Shown here: positions 16,290 through 25,419 of the stretch, piece by piece
Layout of the letters: every line of letters starts with the position of its first letter
Numbering within the stretch: the stretch's first letter is position 1
Source of the DNA: Achromobacter pulmonis
GTDB lineage: Bacteria > Pseudomonadota > Gammaproteobacteria > Burkholderiales > Burkholderiaceae_B
Reading direction: 5' to 3'
DNA: 64,000 bases
Assembly: GCF_002885955.2 (NCBI RefSeq)
Contig: NZ_POQS01000002.1
Location: 52,699-116,698 of the forward strand
The notes under the pieces: generated by a model
Told to the model about the DNA's origin: nothing
Database searches by the model: none
What the model saw: the letters and a program-made list of their open reading frames with translations, nothing else
Program-made: the position numbers and the translations under genes

Positions 16290-18868
16290 GCACCCCATTC
16301 GCCTCACTGGGCGGCGCCCATTCGGGCCGACTGCCACTGTTCGGCCTCGGCGCGGCGGCGGACACGCCCGCCGAGCAGTTCGCGGGCTGGCTGCCCTATT
16401 CCGCCTATCTCGCCGACGAACGGATCTTCGTCAACCGCGACGGCATGGGGTTCGTGCTGGAGCTGATGCCGCAGTCGGGCGCCGACGAGCGCATGGCCGA
16501 GGTGCTGGTGTCGCTGTATGCCAACTGCCCTGCCGACACGGGGCTGCAGTTCCACCTGTTCGCTTCGCCTCACATCCGCCATCAGCTGCGCCAATACACC
16601 AACCTGCGTGTCGAGGATGAGGACCAAGCCGAGAAGGCGCGTCCCTGGGGCCGCCCCGTGCCCGACGAGAACCTGTTCCGCAAGCTCGCGCGCCAGCGCG
16701 TCAACCACCTGCTGCAGGGCACCCAGACCTCGCTCACAGCCGGCTTCCACTACACCTTGCGCGACTTCCGGCTGATGCTGAGCGTCGCCTTCCCGGGCGA
16801 CGCGAACGACCTGAACCGGCGTGACGCGCTGCTGGCCCTGCGCGACTCGATGGCCGCCACCTTGCGCTCGGCGATGCTGCCCAGCCGCGTGTGCGACGCA
16901 GCCGACCTCATCAACTGGTGCGCGATGTTCACCAACCCCGACCGCATCGCCCACTCGGATGAAGAAGACCTGAACCACGACGACGACCGCTGGCTGAACT
17001 ACGACGACGGCCGCGAGATACGCGACCAGATCGTCGACTTCGACACCATCCAGGATCCGCACCCGTCCGGCCTCACGCTCTGGAAGGAAACCAGCCCCGA
17101 CGTGCTGGAGGCGCGTTTCTATTCGATCAAGAGCTTCCCTGACCGCTTCGCGTTGTGGCAGATGGGATCGCTGATCGGCGACCTGATGCAGCCCGCGCTT
17201 CAGTACAGCGCGCCCTTCCTCATCACGCTGGGCGTGCACATGCTGGACCCGAATGCCACCCGGACCTCGGTGATGGCGAACCACGTGCGGGCCACGCAGA
17301 ACGCCAAATCCAAGATGGCTGACGTGATGCCGGATGTGAAGAAGAAGCTCGACGACTGGACGGCCGCGGCCAACGCCATCGACACCGGCGGCAGCCTCGT
17401 GAGCCTGTACCACCAGCTCGCGATCTTCACGCACCCGGACAAGGCGTCCGCCGCGCACGAAGCCGCGAATGCGATCTGGCGGGCGCGCGGATTCGGTCTC
17501 AACGCCGACGCCTACATGCACCGCCAGGCCCTGCTGGCGAGCCTGCCGATGACGCTCACGCCGCGCTTCCACCGCGACCTGGCCAAGATGCGCCGCGTCA
17601 CGCGCAAGACCATGGCGAACGCCATTCACATGGCGCCGCTGATCGCCGAATGGCGTGGCACGCGCACGCCGGCGCTGGTGTTCGGCGGCCGGCGCGGCCA
17701 GCTCATGACGCTGGACATCTATGACAACGACCTCGGCAACTACAACTTCGCCATCATCGGCGCGCCCGGCTCGGGCAAGTCGGTGCTGATGAACGAGTTG
17801 GCCTGGTCCTACCGAGCCATTGGCGCCAAGGTCTGGATGCTCGACCTTGGGCGCAGCTTCGAGAAGTTGTGCAGGAAGGCCAATGGGACCTATATCGAGT
17901 TCCGGCCCGATGTTGATCTCTGCCTGAACCCTTTCACGGTGGTGCACGACATCAACGAGGACATCGATATGTTGGTGCCGGGCATCTCGAAGATGGCCTC
18001 GATGCAGCACACGCTGGAGGAGGTTCAGTACAAGGCCATCTCCGCGATGGTGCTCAAGCTCTGGCGGCAGTACGGCCGCGACCTCACGATCACCGGCCTT
18101 CGCGATGCCTTCAAGACCGGGACGATCGAGGAGCTGGGCGCCACGAACGACCAGCGCATCAAGGATCTGGCCATCATGCTCAACCCCTATGCCAAGGGCG
18201 GGCAGTACGAGCGCTTCTTCGAGGGCCGCGCCAACGTCGATTTCAGCAACGATTTCATCGTCATCGAGAACGAGGAACTCAAGCGCCGACCCGACCTGCA
18301 CGCGGTGGTGAACATCCTGCTGCTGCACCAGATCACCGGCGAGATGTACCTCACGCGCAACCGGCGCAAGGTGCTGTTCATCGACGAGTTGAAACAGCAG
18401 CTGGGCGACATTGGCGCAGACGATCCGGTCAAGGCCGCCGTGGTCGAGGAGGCAGCCCGGCGCGCGCGCAAGTATGGGGGGGCGCTCGGCACCGCGACCC
18501 AGAGCGCCGACGACTACTACGGCTCGGCGCAGATGGAAGCCGCCTTCAATTGCAGCGACTGGGTGTTCCTGCTGCGCCAGAAGCCCGAATCCATCGAGAT
18601 GCTCGACCGCAAGGGTCGCTTGTCGATGGATGAGCCCAAGAAGCGGCTTCTCAATTCTCTGCGCACCGAGGCAGGCGCCTTCTCCGAGCTGTACATCTCC
18701 TCGCCCGTCGGTGAGGGCGTGGCGCGCAACATCCTGGATCCGGCCACGCACTTGCTTTTCAGCAACAAGATGGAGGACAACGCCCCGATCGACGCGCTGC
18801 GCGCCCAGGGGCTGTCGATCGACGAGGCCATCACCGAGCTGCTGCGGCAGCGGGGGCATGTGCTGTGA
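16286..18868 (+). CDS. traC: T4SS ATPase TraC (VirB4-like)
   Basis: An 860-aa TraC/VirB4 ATPase. The N-terminal region has typical F-type phrases such as QFAGWLPYSAYLADERIFVN and VSLYANCPADTGLQ. The P-loop IGAPGSGKSVLMNE is at about residues 490-504 and the Walker B KVLFIDEL near 695-702, followed by the VirB4-like stretch GGALGTATQSADDYY. It powers pilus assembly at the inner membrane. The start overlaps traV by ATGA and the end overlaps trbI. Confidence 0.95.
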   Translation: MSTPFASLGGAHSGRLPLFGLGAAADTPAEQFAGWLPYSAYLADERIFVNRDGMGFVLELMPQSGADERMAEVLVSLYANCPADTGLQFHLFASPHIRHQLRQYTNLRVEDEDQAEKARPWGRPVPDENLFRKLARQRVNHLLQGTQTSLTAGFHYTLRDFRLMLSVAFPGDANDLNRRDALLALRDSMAATLRSAMLPSRVCDAADLINWCAMFTNPDRIAHSDEEDLNHDDDRWLNYDDGREIRDQIVDFDTIQDPHPSGLTLWKETSPDVLEARFYSIKSFPDRFALWQMGSLIGDLMQPALQYSAPFLITLGVHMLDPNATRTSVMANHVRATQNAKSKMADVMPDVKKKLDDWTAAANAIDTGGSLVSLYHQLAIFTHPDKASAAHEAANAIWRARGFGLNADAYMHRQALLASLPMTLTPRFHRDLAKMRRVTRKTMANAIHMAPLIAEWRGTRTPALVFGGRRGQLMTLDIYDNDLGNYNFAIIGAPGSGKSVLMNELAWSYRAIGAKVWMLDLGRSFEKLCRKANGTYIEFRPDVDLCLNPFTVVHDINEDIDMLVPGISKMASMQHTLEEVQYKAISAMVLKLWRQYGRDLTITGLRDAFKTGTIEELGATNDQRIKDLAIMLNPYAKGGQYERFFEGRANVDFSNDFIVIENEELKRRPDLHAVVNILLLHQITGEMYLTRNRRKVLFIDELKQQLGDIGADDPVKAAVVEEAARRARKYGGALGTATQSADDYYGSAQMEAAFNCSDWVFLLRQKPESIEMLDRKGRLSMDEPKKRLLNSLRTEAGAFSELYISSPVGEGVARNILDPATHLLFSNKMEDNAPIDALRAQGLSIDEAITELLRQRGHVL

Positions 18869-19218
18869 AGGCCGCCGCCCTCCAGGCATTGGTCGCGGCC
18901 TTGCTGGTCGCCGCCGGCATCGCACTCTACGACCGGCTGGTGCTGCGCCCGGCCCTCGTCGTCGGCATCGTGGACCTGTCCGAGGTGTACCGGGCCAAGG
19001 AAACCGAGTTCACCCAGCTGTTGACCCAGACCGGCAGCGACGCGGAGCGGGATCGCGCGCTTGCGCTGGCGCGGGACTTCTCGCAGCGCCTGCCTGCGGC
19101 CCTCGACGAGCTGCCGCGGGAATGCGGCTGCCTGGTGGTCATCAAGGGAGCCGTCGCCGGCGCGCCGCACAGCCTGGATCTGACACCCATGCTGCGCAGA
19201 AAGGTGGATCGGCGATGA
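18865..19218 (+). CDS. trbI: TrbI-like F-type conjugation protein
   Basis: A 117-aa protein with one N-terminal membrane segment (LQALVAALLVAAGIALYDRLV). The periplasmic part reads VVGIVDLSEVYRAKETEFTQ, the TrbI_Ftype pattern. In F, TrbI is an inner membrane protein influencing pilus outgrowth and retraction. The start is a GTG at 18865 that overlaps the traC stop (GTGA). Position between traC and the signal peptidase gene matches F and SXT order. Confidence 0.85.
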   Translation: MKAAALQALVAALLVAAGIALYDRLVLRPALVVGIVDLSEVYRAKETEFTQLLTQTGSDAERDRALALARDFSQRLPAALDELPRECGCLVVIKGAVAGAPHSLDLTPMLRRKVDRR

Positions 19219-19811
19219 ACACGGAACCACGCCCAACCGCCAGCACCTCCGGCCAGGTCCCCTTGGGATGGGGGCGCAGGCGTGTAATGGACTTCGTCGC
19301 CTTCCTCAGCCACATGCGCCGGCGCTGGTATCTGTACCTGCCGCTGTTCACGATCTGGGGTTTCGCCTACGTGCGGCTCTTCATCGACCCGACGCCGCGC
19401 GTGCCGATCCTGGTCAACTGGACGCCCAGCCTGCCCTACCACGTGGCGCTGATGCAGTTCCAGCGGCATCCCGTGGTGCGCGGTGACCTGATCGTCTTCG
19501 CATTCGCGGGCGAAGCCAAGAGCCACTACCCAGGCCTGCGCGGCCAGCCCTTCTTCAAGCGGGTGCGCGGCATTCCGGGCGATGTGGTCACGGTCATCGA
19601 GCGCACGGTTTTCATCAACGGCGAGCCGGTCGGCCAGGCCAAGGTCCGCGCGTTCGACGGCCATCCGCTGGCCCCCATCGCGCCCGTGGTGATCCCGCCC
19701 GACCACTTCTATGTGCAGGGCATCGGTCCCAACAGCTTCGACTCGCGCTACCGCGAAAGCGGCCTGGTGCGCGCCGACCAGGTGCTGGGCGTCGTAGTGC
19801 CCATCTTCTGA
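19215..19811 (+). CDS. trhF: Conjugal signal peptidase (TrhF/TraF, S26 family)
   Basis: A 198-aa S26 peptidase with a single membrane anchor (WYLYLPLFTIWGFAYV). The catalytic Ser lies in NWTPSLPYHVAL, the VRGDLIVF box comes next, and the catalytic Lys is in FFKRVRGIPGDVVTV. YVQGIGPNSFDSRY corresponds to the conserved box E (S/D-R-Y). It probably removes the long leader of the pilin. SXT carries the same gene (trhF) between trbI and traW. The ATG at 19215 overlaps the trbI stop. Confidence 0.92.
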   Translation: MNTEPRPTASTSGQVPLGWGRRRVMDFVAFLSHMRRRWYLYLPLFTIWGFAYVRLFIDPTPRVPILVNWTPSLPYHVALMQFQRHPVVRGDLIVFAFAGEAKSHYPGLRGQPFFKRVRGIPGDVVTVIERTVFINGEPVGQAKVRAFDGHPLAPIAPVVIPPDHFYVQGIGPNSFDSRYRESGLVRADQVLGVVVPIF

Positions 19812-19822
19812 GGAGGCCAGCC

Positions 19823-20200
19823 ATGTTCCGTCGTGCCCCCGCCGCCGCGTTCCTAGTCGCTGGTGTTCTGGCCGGTGCCAGCGCCCTGGCGCAGACCAGC
19901 CCGGCCTTCGGCCCACTGCCGGCAAGCACCGCCCCGGCCGACGACATGCCGCTGGCCGACTACTTCGGCCTGCTGCTGCAGATCGCCCCAGCCGCCGAAA
20001 GCGGCGCGCGAACCTACGTCGCGGCAGTCCAGCTGCGTTGCCGCCACACCATGGGCACGGCCGAACTGCGGCGCGCCATGGCCGAAGGAGAAGGCAACCC
20101 CACGCTGATGGGTCTGATCCGCGCCGCCCATCTGAAGGACACGGTGACGCGCGACCGGCTGGTCGCGCAACTGCCCTGCCCGCTGGGGAGTACCCGATGA
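19823..20200 (+). CDS. Exported hypothetical protein in the tra operon
   Basis: A 125-aa secreted protein that I do not recognise. It has a clear signal peptide ending ASALAQ. The mature part has ADYFGLLLQIAPAAESGART, two widely spaced cysteines (LRCRHTMG and LPCPLGS) that may pair, and GNPTLMGLIRAAHLKD. It lies between the signal peptidase and traW, overlapping traW by four bases, so it is co-translated with mating-pair genes. GAGGAGGCC before the ATG is a strong ribosome site. A periplasmic assembly factor is a guess from context. Confidence 0.7.
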   Translation: MFRRAPAAAFLVAGVLAGASALAQTSPAFGPLPASTAPADDMPLADYFGLLLQIAPAAESGARTYVAAVQLRCRHTMGTAELRRAMAEGEGNPTLMGLIRAAHLKDTVTRDRLVAQLPCPLGSTR

Positions 20201-20820
20201 AGGCCCGAGCCATCCTGATTGCCGCCGCGCTGACGTGCGCGGCCGCGCGGGCGACCGATCTCGGCACGCTCGGCCCCACCTACGACATTGCCGAGCAGCA
20301 CCTGCTGCAGATGATCGAACAGCGGCTGCGCGAAAAGGAACGCTCGGGCGAGTTGGCCCGGATCGAGGAAGAAGCACGCACCCGCGGCACGGACAGCGTG
20401 CGCAACCCGCTGCCCGTCGCGAGCGTGCACACGACCCTGCGTCCCCGGACCTTCTATTTCGACCCGACGTTCACGCTGGACCGCAACGTCCTCGGCGCGC
20501 AGGGGGAGCTGCTGTTCGCCGCCGGCACGCGCAAGAACCCGCTCGAGGTGGTGTCGCTCTCGCGCCACCTGCTGTTCTTCGATGCGGGCGACGCGCGCCA
20601 GGTACGCCACGCCCGTGCGCTGATGGACCACTACCGGGGCAAGGTGAAGCCCATCCTGACCGGAGGCTCCTACCTGGACCTGATGAAGGCCTGGCGCACG
20701 CCCATTTACTACGACCAGCGGGGCGTGCTGACGCGCCGGCTCGGTATCGCCCAGGTTCCGGCCCTGGTGTCGCAGGAAGGCCAGCGGCTGCGCATCGACG
20801 AACTGGAGGTGCCCCAATGA
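20197..20820 (+). CDS. traW: Pilus assembly protein TraW
   Basis: A 207-aa secreted protein of the TraW family. The signal peptide ends at ARAT. The opening LGTLGPTYDIAEQHLLQMIE matches TraW (G-P-x-Y-x-I-x-E-x-D/H). Later come FYFDPTFTLDRNVLGAQGEL, GTRKNPLE and LTGGSYLDLMKAWRTPIYYD. TraW works with TrbC and TraU in the periplasm. It overlaps the preceding gene and traU by ATGA junctions. Confidence 0.92.
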   Translation: MKARAILIAAALTCAAARATDLGTLGPTYDIAEQHLLQMIEQRLREKERSGELARIEEEARTRGTDSVRNPLPVASVHTTLRPRTFYFDPTFTLDRNVLGAQGELLFAAGTRKNPLEVVSLSRHLLFFDAGDARQVRHARALMDHYRGKVKPILTGGSYLDLMKAWRTPIYYDQRGVLTRRLGIAQVPALVSQEGQRLRIDELEVPQ

Positions 20821-21842
20821 GCCGCCACCTTCGCACCTTTCTGGCCGGCATGCTGGCCGCGCTTCTCCTGTCGGTGGCCCCTGCAGCCTTCGCCGCAGGC
20901 GCCGCAACCTGCACCGGCAAGTTCCCGAACCCGATCACGGATATCTGCTGGAGCTGCATCCTGCCCATCAGCATCGGCGGCGCGCGCATCGGCAACTTCG
21001 GCGGCCAGGAGGACATCGACAACCCGTCGAGCCCGCTGTGCACCTGCGGCGTCAACCCCGTCATCGGCCTGTCGATCGGCTTCTGGGAGCCCGCGCGCCA
21101 TGTCGAGGCGGTACGCAAGCCCTTCTGCCTCGCCTCGCTCGGCGGCGTCGATCTCGACCCCGGTCTGCCCGCGCCCGAGGCCGCCCGCTTCACCCGGCCC
21201 GAAGGGGACGGCGACGGCGGTAGCTTCTACCAAGCCCATTTCTACATCAACCCAGTCCTCTATTACCTGGAGGTCGTCACCGACTTCCCGTGCCTGGAGA
21301 AAGGCTCCTTCGACCTGGCCTACCTGACCGAGGTCGATCCGCTCTGGGCCGACGACGAACTCACGCTGATCCTCAACCCGGACGCCGTGCTGTTCGCCAA
21401 CCCCGTGGCCATCGCCGCCTGCGCGGCCGACTGCGTGGCCGCCTCGTTGGGTTTCGGTATCCGGGAAATGTTCTGGTGCGCGGGATGCCAGGGTGGGCTG
21501 TACCCGATGAACGGCCACGTGCCCTACCACCTGGGCGGCGTGCGCACGGCGGCGCTGATGGCCCAGCGCCTGACCGCCAAGATGCACCGCGAGCTGATCG
21601 CCTGGGGTTGGCACGGCCAGGCCGGGCTGTGCGGCCCGTACTTCGAGCCGGTCATGGACAAGTCCGCCTACAAGACCCAGCTCACCTACCCGATCCCCGC
21701 CACAGAAAAGGAAGCTGGCAAGTGCTGCCAGCCGTTCGGCCGCCAGACCGTCACCTCGGGTGCCGGCAAGGAATACCCGGTGCGCGGCGAGGACTTCGCC
21801 TTCATGTTGTTCAGGAAAAGGAACTGCTGTGTCGGCTACTGA
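20817..21842 (+). CDS. traU: Mating pair protein TraU
   Basis: This 341-aa Cys-rich periplasmic protein has a signal peptide and then CTGKFPNPITDICWSCILPI, the diagnostic TraU opening. It continues with IGLSIGFWEPARHVEAVRKP, a VLFANPVAIAACAADCVAA region and a tail ending in RNCCVGY. TraU is required for mating pair formation and DNA transfer in F-type systems, and needs disulfide formation, consistent with dsbC in the operon. Its end overlaps trbC by 14 bases. Confidence 0.95.
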   Translation: MSRHLRTFLAGMLAALLLSVAPAAFAAGAATCTGKFPNPITDICWSCILPISIGGARIGNFGGQEDIDNPSSPLCTCGVNPVIGLSIGFWEPARHVEAVRKPFCLASLGGVDLDPGLPAPEAARFTRPEGDGDGGSFYQAHFYINPVLYYLEVVTDFPCLEKGSFDLAYLTEVDPLWADDELTLILNPDAVLFANPVAIAACAADCVAASLGFGIREMFWCAGCQGGLYPMNGHVPYHLGGVRTAALMAQRLTAKMHRELIAWGWHGQAGLCGPYFEPVMDKSAYKTQLTYPIPATEKEAGKCCQPFGRQTVTSGAGKEYPVRGEDFAFMLFRKRNCCVGY

Positions 21843-22590
21843 CCTCCCTTTCATCCTTCGAATCGTGCTCGCGCTCCTGCTGGCCGCAGCGGCCACGCAC
21901 ACGGCATGCGCCGCCGGCGTTTCCGGCACCCCGAACATCACCGAGGCCGACATCGAGCGCACGCGCCGCGAACAGCCAACCATCACCGACCGAGACATCG
22001 AGGAAGCCCGCCGGAAACACCGCACGCCTGCGGACGTCGAGTTGCAGGCGGCACCGTCCGCCCCTCGCATCGACGCCCTTCCGCAGCCGGCGACGTCCAC
22101 GCCGATCGACCTCGAGGCGCTGGCCCGTGGCTACGCCTCGCAGGCCGACGCGATGGATGCCGCCCAGGGGCTGGCCAGCGGCCCCGGCCTGCTCGTGTTC
22201 ATCAGCCTGTCCATGCCCCGGCCCACGCTGCAGCGCCTGATCGCCCAGGCCGAACGCGCACGCGCCTCGGTCATGCTGCGCGGCTTCGCCAGCGGATCGC
22301 TGCGCGAAACCGTGGCCCAGGTCCAGGCGCTGATCGGACAACGCAACGTCGCGGTGCAGGTCGATCCCCAGGCCTTCGACCGCTTTTCGATCTCGCGCGT
22401 GCCCAGCTTCGTCCTGGTGCGCGACGGCACACGCCCCGTCTCCTGCGCCGCGGGCAGTTGCGCGCCGCCGGAGGCATTCCTGCTGACGGCCGGGGACGTG
22501 AGCCTGGACTACGCGCTCGACCACATGCAGCGCGCCGCACCGGCGTTTCGCGTCGATGCGGACACCTTCCTGACACGCTTGAGGAACTAG
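21829..22590 (+). CDS. trbC: Pilin assembly protein TrbC (F-type)
   Basis: A 253-aa protein starting at GTG 21829 with AGGAAAAGGAACT as ribosome site, inside the end of traU. A signal peptide ends near THTACAAG. The middle is charged and helical (ITEADIERTRREQPTITDRD). The C-terminal TrbC_Ftype domain contains LLVFISLSMPRPTLQRLIAQ, ASVMLRGF and FDRFSISRVPSFVL, a degenerate thioredoxin-like fold. TrbC interacts with TraW in F. There is no ATG near the start, so the GTG is likely real. Confidence 0.87.
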   Translation: MSATDLPFILRIVLALLLAAAATHTACAAGVSGTPNITEADIERTRREQPTITDRDIEEARRKHRTPADVELQAAPSAPRIDALPQPATSTPIDLEALARGYASQADAMDAAQGLASGPGLLVFISLSMPRPTLQRLIAQAERARASVMLRGFASGSLRETVAQVQALIGQRNVAVQVDPQAFDRFSISRVPSFVLVRDGTRPVSCAAGSCAPPEAFLLTAGDVSLDYALDHMQRAAPAFRVDADTFLTRLRN

Positions 22591-22599
22591 GAGGCCGGC

Positions 22600-25020
22600 A
22601 TGCCCACCACCGCCGTTTCCCTGCTGCGCAAAGCCGTCGCCTGGATCACGCTGGCGAGTTTCCTCGCCACGCAGACTGCCGCCGGCGCCGACACGCACGC
22701 GGAAGGCACGGCTGCGGGCCAGGCGGCAAACCCGGTGGCGCGCGGCGCCATCGACACGTCCAGCGCCTCGTCGGTGGTGCCCGGCTACACCACGACGGCG
22801 CCGCAGAGCAGCTACTTCGGGCAGCCCAACCTCTCTGGGCCGGCGAACGCCCAGCTCGCGGCCTGCGCGCTGACGCCGAACGATCCGACCTGCCAGGCCC
22901 TGCTCGGCGCGCGGGCCTCGGCCAACACGCCGCGCGAGGCCGTCTCGCCCTACGACCCCGCCGTGCTGGCGGCGCGGCGCATCGCCAGCAATCCCTCGAT
23001 GACGCTGGAAGACATCGCTTCGTACTACAGCGGCTGCCAGGTGGACACCGTCGCCACGCCCGCGACGGAGACCCGCGTGTGCCGGCAGTACAGCGGCACC
23101 ACGGGCCAGTCCTGCGCCCGCACGCTGTCCGTTTCGGTAACGCGCACCAGCAGTTGCTCGCCCGGTGACTGGTTCGCGCAGGCCGCCTCCGGCAGCACGG
23201 CCATGGCCGTGCAGTGCAAGCCCGACCTGCCGGCCTCGGCCCAGCATTTCCGGGTCACGAGCAGTGGTGTGCCGCTGGCCTTCTTCGACGTGGACATGAC
23301 GACGGCCCTGGTGTTCCCGCAGATGGTGGCCCAGTTACCCAACACCGGCGGGTGGTGGGGTGGCGGCCAGAACGGCTTCTGGGTGGCCAACAACCGCTGC
23401 ACGGGCGACAACTGCCGCCTGACCGGCTTCATTGCCCAGGAATACCGGCAAATCTGCACAGGCTCCGGCGGCGATGCGGGCGACTATGCATGCACCAGCG
23501 AACGGCCATTCCTCGAGGTCTATGCCACCTGCCCCGCCGGCACGCAGAGCGGCGACAACATCACCTACACCGTTGGCGGTGGCGGGGATGCCGGTGACAG
23601 TCAGACGTTCTATCTGGATCAGGCTACGTGCTACGCGCCCACGCAGCGTCCCTCTGAGCACTACGGCTACGACGTCACCGGGACGGTGCAGGGTTACTAC
23701 TGGACAACGCATTCGAGCCGCCCGGTGGTCGGTTTCCGGCTGAATCCCGCCTACGGGTCGATCCCACAAATGACGCTGGCCTACGAGCGGCCCCACACGA
23801 CTGTCTCCGAATCGGACCAATGGGATGACCAGTGCCCGAGCCTTGAAGCCGACAGCCGATGCGCCGTCACCGGAGCGGCGCGCTGCGTCGACGGCCCATC
23901 CACCAAGGAAGTCGACGGCGCCCAGGTCAGCCGGGCCTGCTGGCGTTATGAGACGGCGCTGTCCTGCCAGTATGGCGTGCCCACCGACGAGTGCGCACCG
24001 CTGGCCGCGGCCGGCTGCACGCCGGCGGGCACCAGCTGCCAGCAGACCAACCCGGCCACCGGCATCTGCGAGATCGCAGAGAACCGCTATTCCTGCCCGG
24101 TGGCACCGGGTTCGAGCGTGACGGCCACCAATTGCCCCGCCAACGTGTTTTGCGTGGCAGGTAGCTGCTTCAGCACCGCCTATACCAACGACACCGACTT
24201 TGCGCGCTCGATGTCCTTCCTCGAAGCGGCCCGCGAGGCCGGCGTCTACCTCGACACTGACAACCTGCAGGTGTTCAAGGGAGAAGCCAACCGCTGCCGC
24301 GACCGGCTGCTCAAGAACTGCTGCACCTCTGACTCCAGCGGCAAGGGGATGAGCAACCAGAGCATGTTCGGCGTCGGCTCGCGCCTGGTCTACGACGCCC
24401 TGATGAACTCCGGCAACCGCCAGTTTCTGTACCAAGGCATGCAGGCGCTGCTCATGGGTGGCGGCTTCTCCGGCAGCTTCACTTCCTACGGGGTCACCGT
24501 CGCGGTCAACGGCGCGGCGCTGCCCGCCGGCTCGTCCGTCCTCTACGCGGGCGAGAGCGTGGTCGTGGCCTTCGATCCGTGGTCCCTGGTCATCGCGATC
24601 GTCATCTACGTGGTGATGGCCGCGATGTCCTGCGACGAGGAGGAAGGCAAGCTTGCAATGAAGGAAGGTGCCGGGCTGTGCCACACCGTTGGCACCTACT
24701 GCTCGTCCTGCATCCGAGTTTTCGGCAAGTGCGTTTCCTGCATCACGCACACCACGAACAAGTGCTGCTTCAACTCGGTTCTGTCACGGATCGTCAATGA
24801 GCAGGGCCGCCTGCAAGTGATGAAGTGGTGGGGTACCGCTGAGATGCCCGATTGTTCGGGCTTCACCATCGCCCAATTGCAAAGCCTGGACTTCGCGCGC
24901 ATGGACCTGACGGAGTTCTACGCCTCGATCGTGCCCAACCTCCCCAACGTCGGCGCGATGCGGAGCGGCGCCGCTGGCCAAGCAAGCAACTGCTACTACG
25001 GCGAAGGAAGATGCCAATGA
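22600..25020 (+). CDS. traN: Mating pair stabilisation protein TraN
   Basis: An 806-aa, very Cys-rich outer membrane protein. The signal region WITLASFLATQTAAGA is followed by many cysteines, including CNAPTDECAPLAAAGC-like clusters in the middle and a C-terminal region with CIRVFGKCVSCITHTTNKCC. One hydrophobic segment (WSLVIAIVIYVVMAAM) precedes that cluster. TraN contacts the recipient surface and stabilises mating pairs. The variable middle (about residues 150-480) sets recipient preference in F-type systems. AGGAGGCCGGC gives a good ribosome site. Confidence 0.92.
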   Translation: MPTTAVSLLRKAVAWITLASFLATQTAAGADTHAEGTAAGQAANPVARGAIDTSSASSVVPGYTTTAPQSSYFGQPNLSGPANAQLAACALTPNDPTCQALLGARASANTPREAVSPYDPAVLAARRIASNPSMTLEDIASYYSGCQVDTVATPATETRVCRQYSGTTGQSCARTLSVSVTRTSSCSPGDWFAQAASGSTAMAVQCKPDLPASAQHFRVTSSGVPLAFFDVDMTTALVFPQMVAQLPNTGGWWGGGQNGFWVANNRCTGDNCRLTGFIAQEYRQICTGSGGDAGDYACTSERPFLEVYATCPAGTQSGDNITYTVGGGGDAGDSQTFYLDQATCYAPTQRPSEHYGYDVTGTVQGYYWTTHSSRPVVGFRLNPAYGSIPQMTLAYERPHTTVSESDQWDDQCPSLEADSRCAVTGAARCVDGPSTKEVDGAQVSRACWRYETALSCQYGVPTDECAPLAAAGCTPAGTSCQQTNPATGICEIAENRYSCPVAPGSSVTATNCPANVFCVAGSCFSTAYTNDTDFARSMSFLEAAREAGVYLDTDNLQVFKGEANRCRDRLLKNCCTSDSSGKGMSNQSMFGVGSRLVYDALMNSGNRQFLYQGMQALLMGGGFSGSFTSYGVTVAVNGAALPAGSSVLYAGESVVVAFDPWSLVIAIVIYVVMAAMSCDEEEGKLAMKEGAGLCHTVGTYCSSCIRVFGKCVSCITHTTNKCCFNSVLSRIVNEQGRLQVMKWWGTAEMPDCSGFTIAQLQSLDFARMDLTEFYASIVPNLPNVGAMRSGAAGQASNCYYGEGRCQ

Positions 25021-25409
25021 ACACCGTAGCACCAAGCCGGAGCGCCTTCAGTGCTGCTGCGCTGTCCCTCCTTCTGGTCACAAGTCCGCGCGCGGAGACG
25101 GTCCGCACTCGCGTCACGGACGCGCGCCCTGTCCTGCTGGCAGCCCTGCAATCCTCGGACGGCACGGCACACGGCGTTCTCACGGGTGAGATCGCCGACG
25201 CAATCACGAAGCACTTTGAGGCCACCTCGCCTATCTACATCGACGTCTCGACCGAAAAGCGCTACCGCGAGCCGGGCTGCAGCCGCCTGAAGGTGCTGTT
25301 CTGGCAGGAAGGCGTCAAATTGCCCGGCGTGGCCGCGCCGCGCAAGCAGACGATCGAATTCGGCATCAACTACTGCCTCGACGGTCTGCCGCCGAAGTCG
25401 CTGTCGTGA
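25017..25409 (+). CDS. Exported hypothetical protein between traN and traF
   Basis: A 130-aa secreted protein, not recognised. A hydrophobic signal (AFSAAALSLLLVTSPRAET) is followed by ITKHFEATSPIYIDVSTEKR and YREPGCSRLKVLFWQEGVKL, with two cysteines (GCSRL and NYCLDG) that could pair. The ATG at 25017 overlaps the traN stop; GAAGGAAG is correctly spaced for it, less so for the in-frame ATG at 25011. Being inside the operon, it is probably a periplasmic accessory factor, but that is inference. Confidence 0.68.
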   Translation: MNTVAPSRSAFSAAALSLLLVTSPRAETVRTRVTDARPVLLAALQSSDGTAHGVLTGEIADAITKHFEATSPIYIDVSTEKRYREPGCSRLKVLFWQEGVKLPGVAAPRKQTIEFGINYCLDGLPPKSLS

Positions 25410-25419
25410 GGGCCAGCCC

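Noticed and set aside
16304..18925. 873-codon open frame opposite traC
   Set aside because: Shadow of a high-GC gene; the plus strand has P-loop and Walker B motifs and coupled neighbours.
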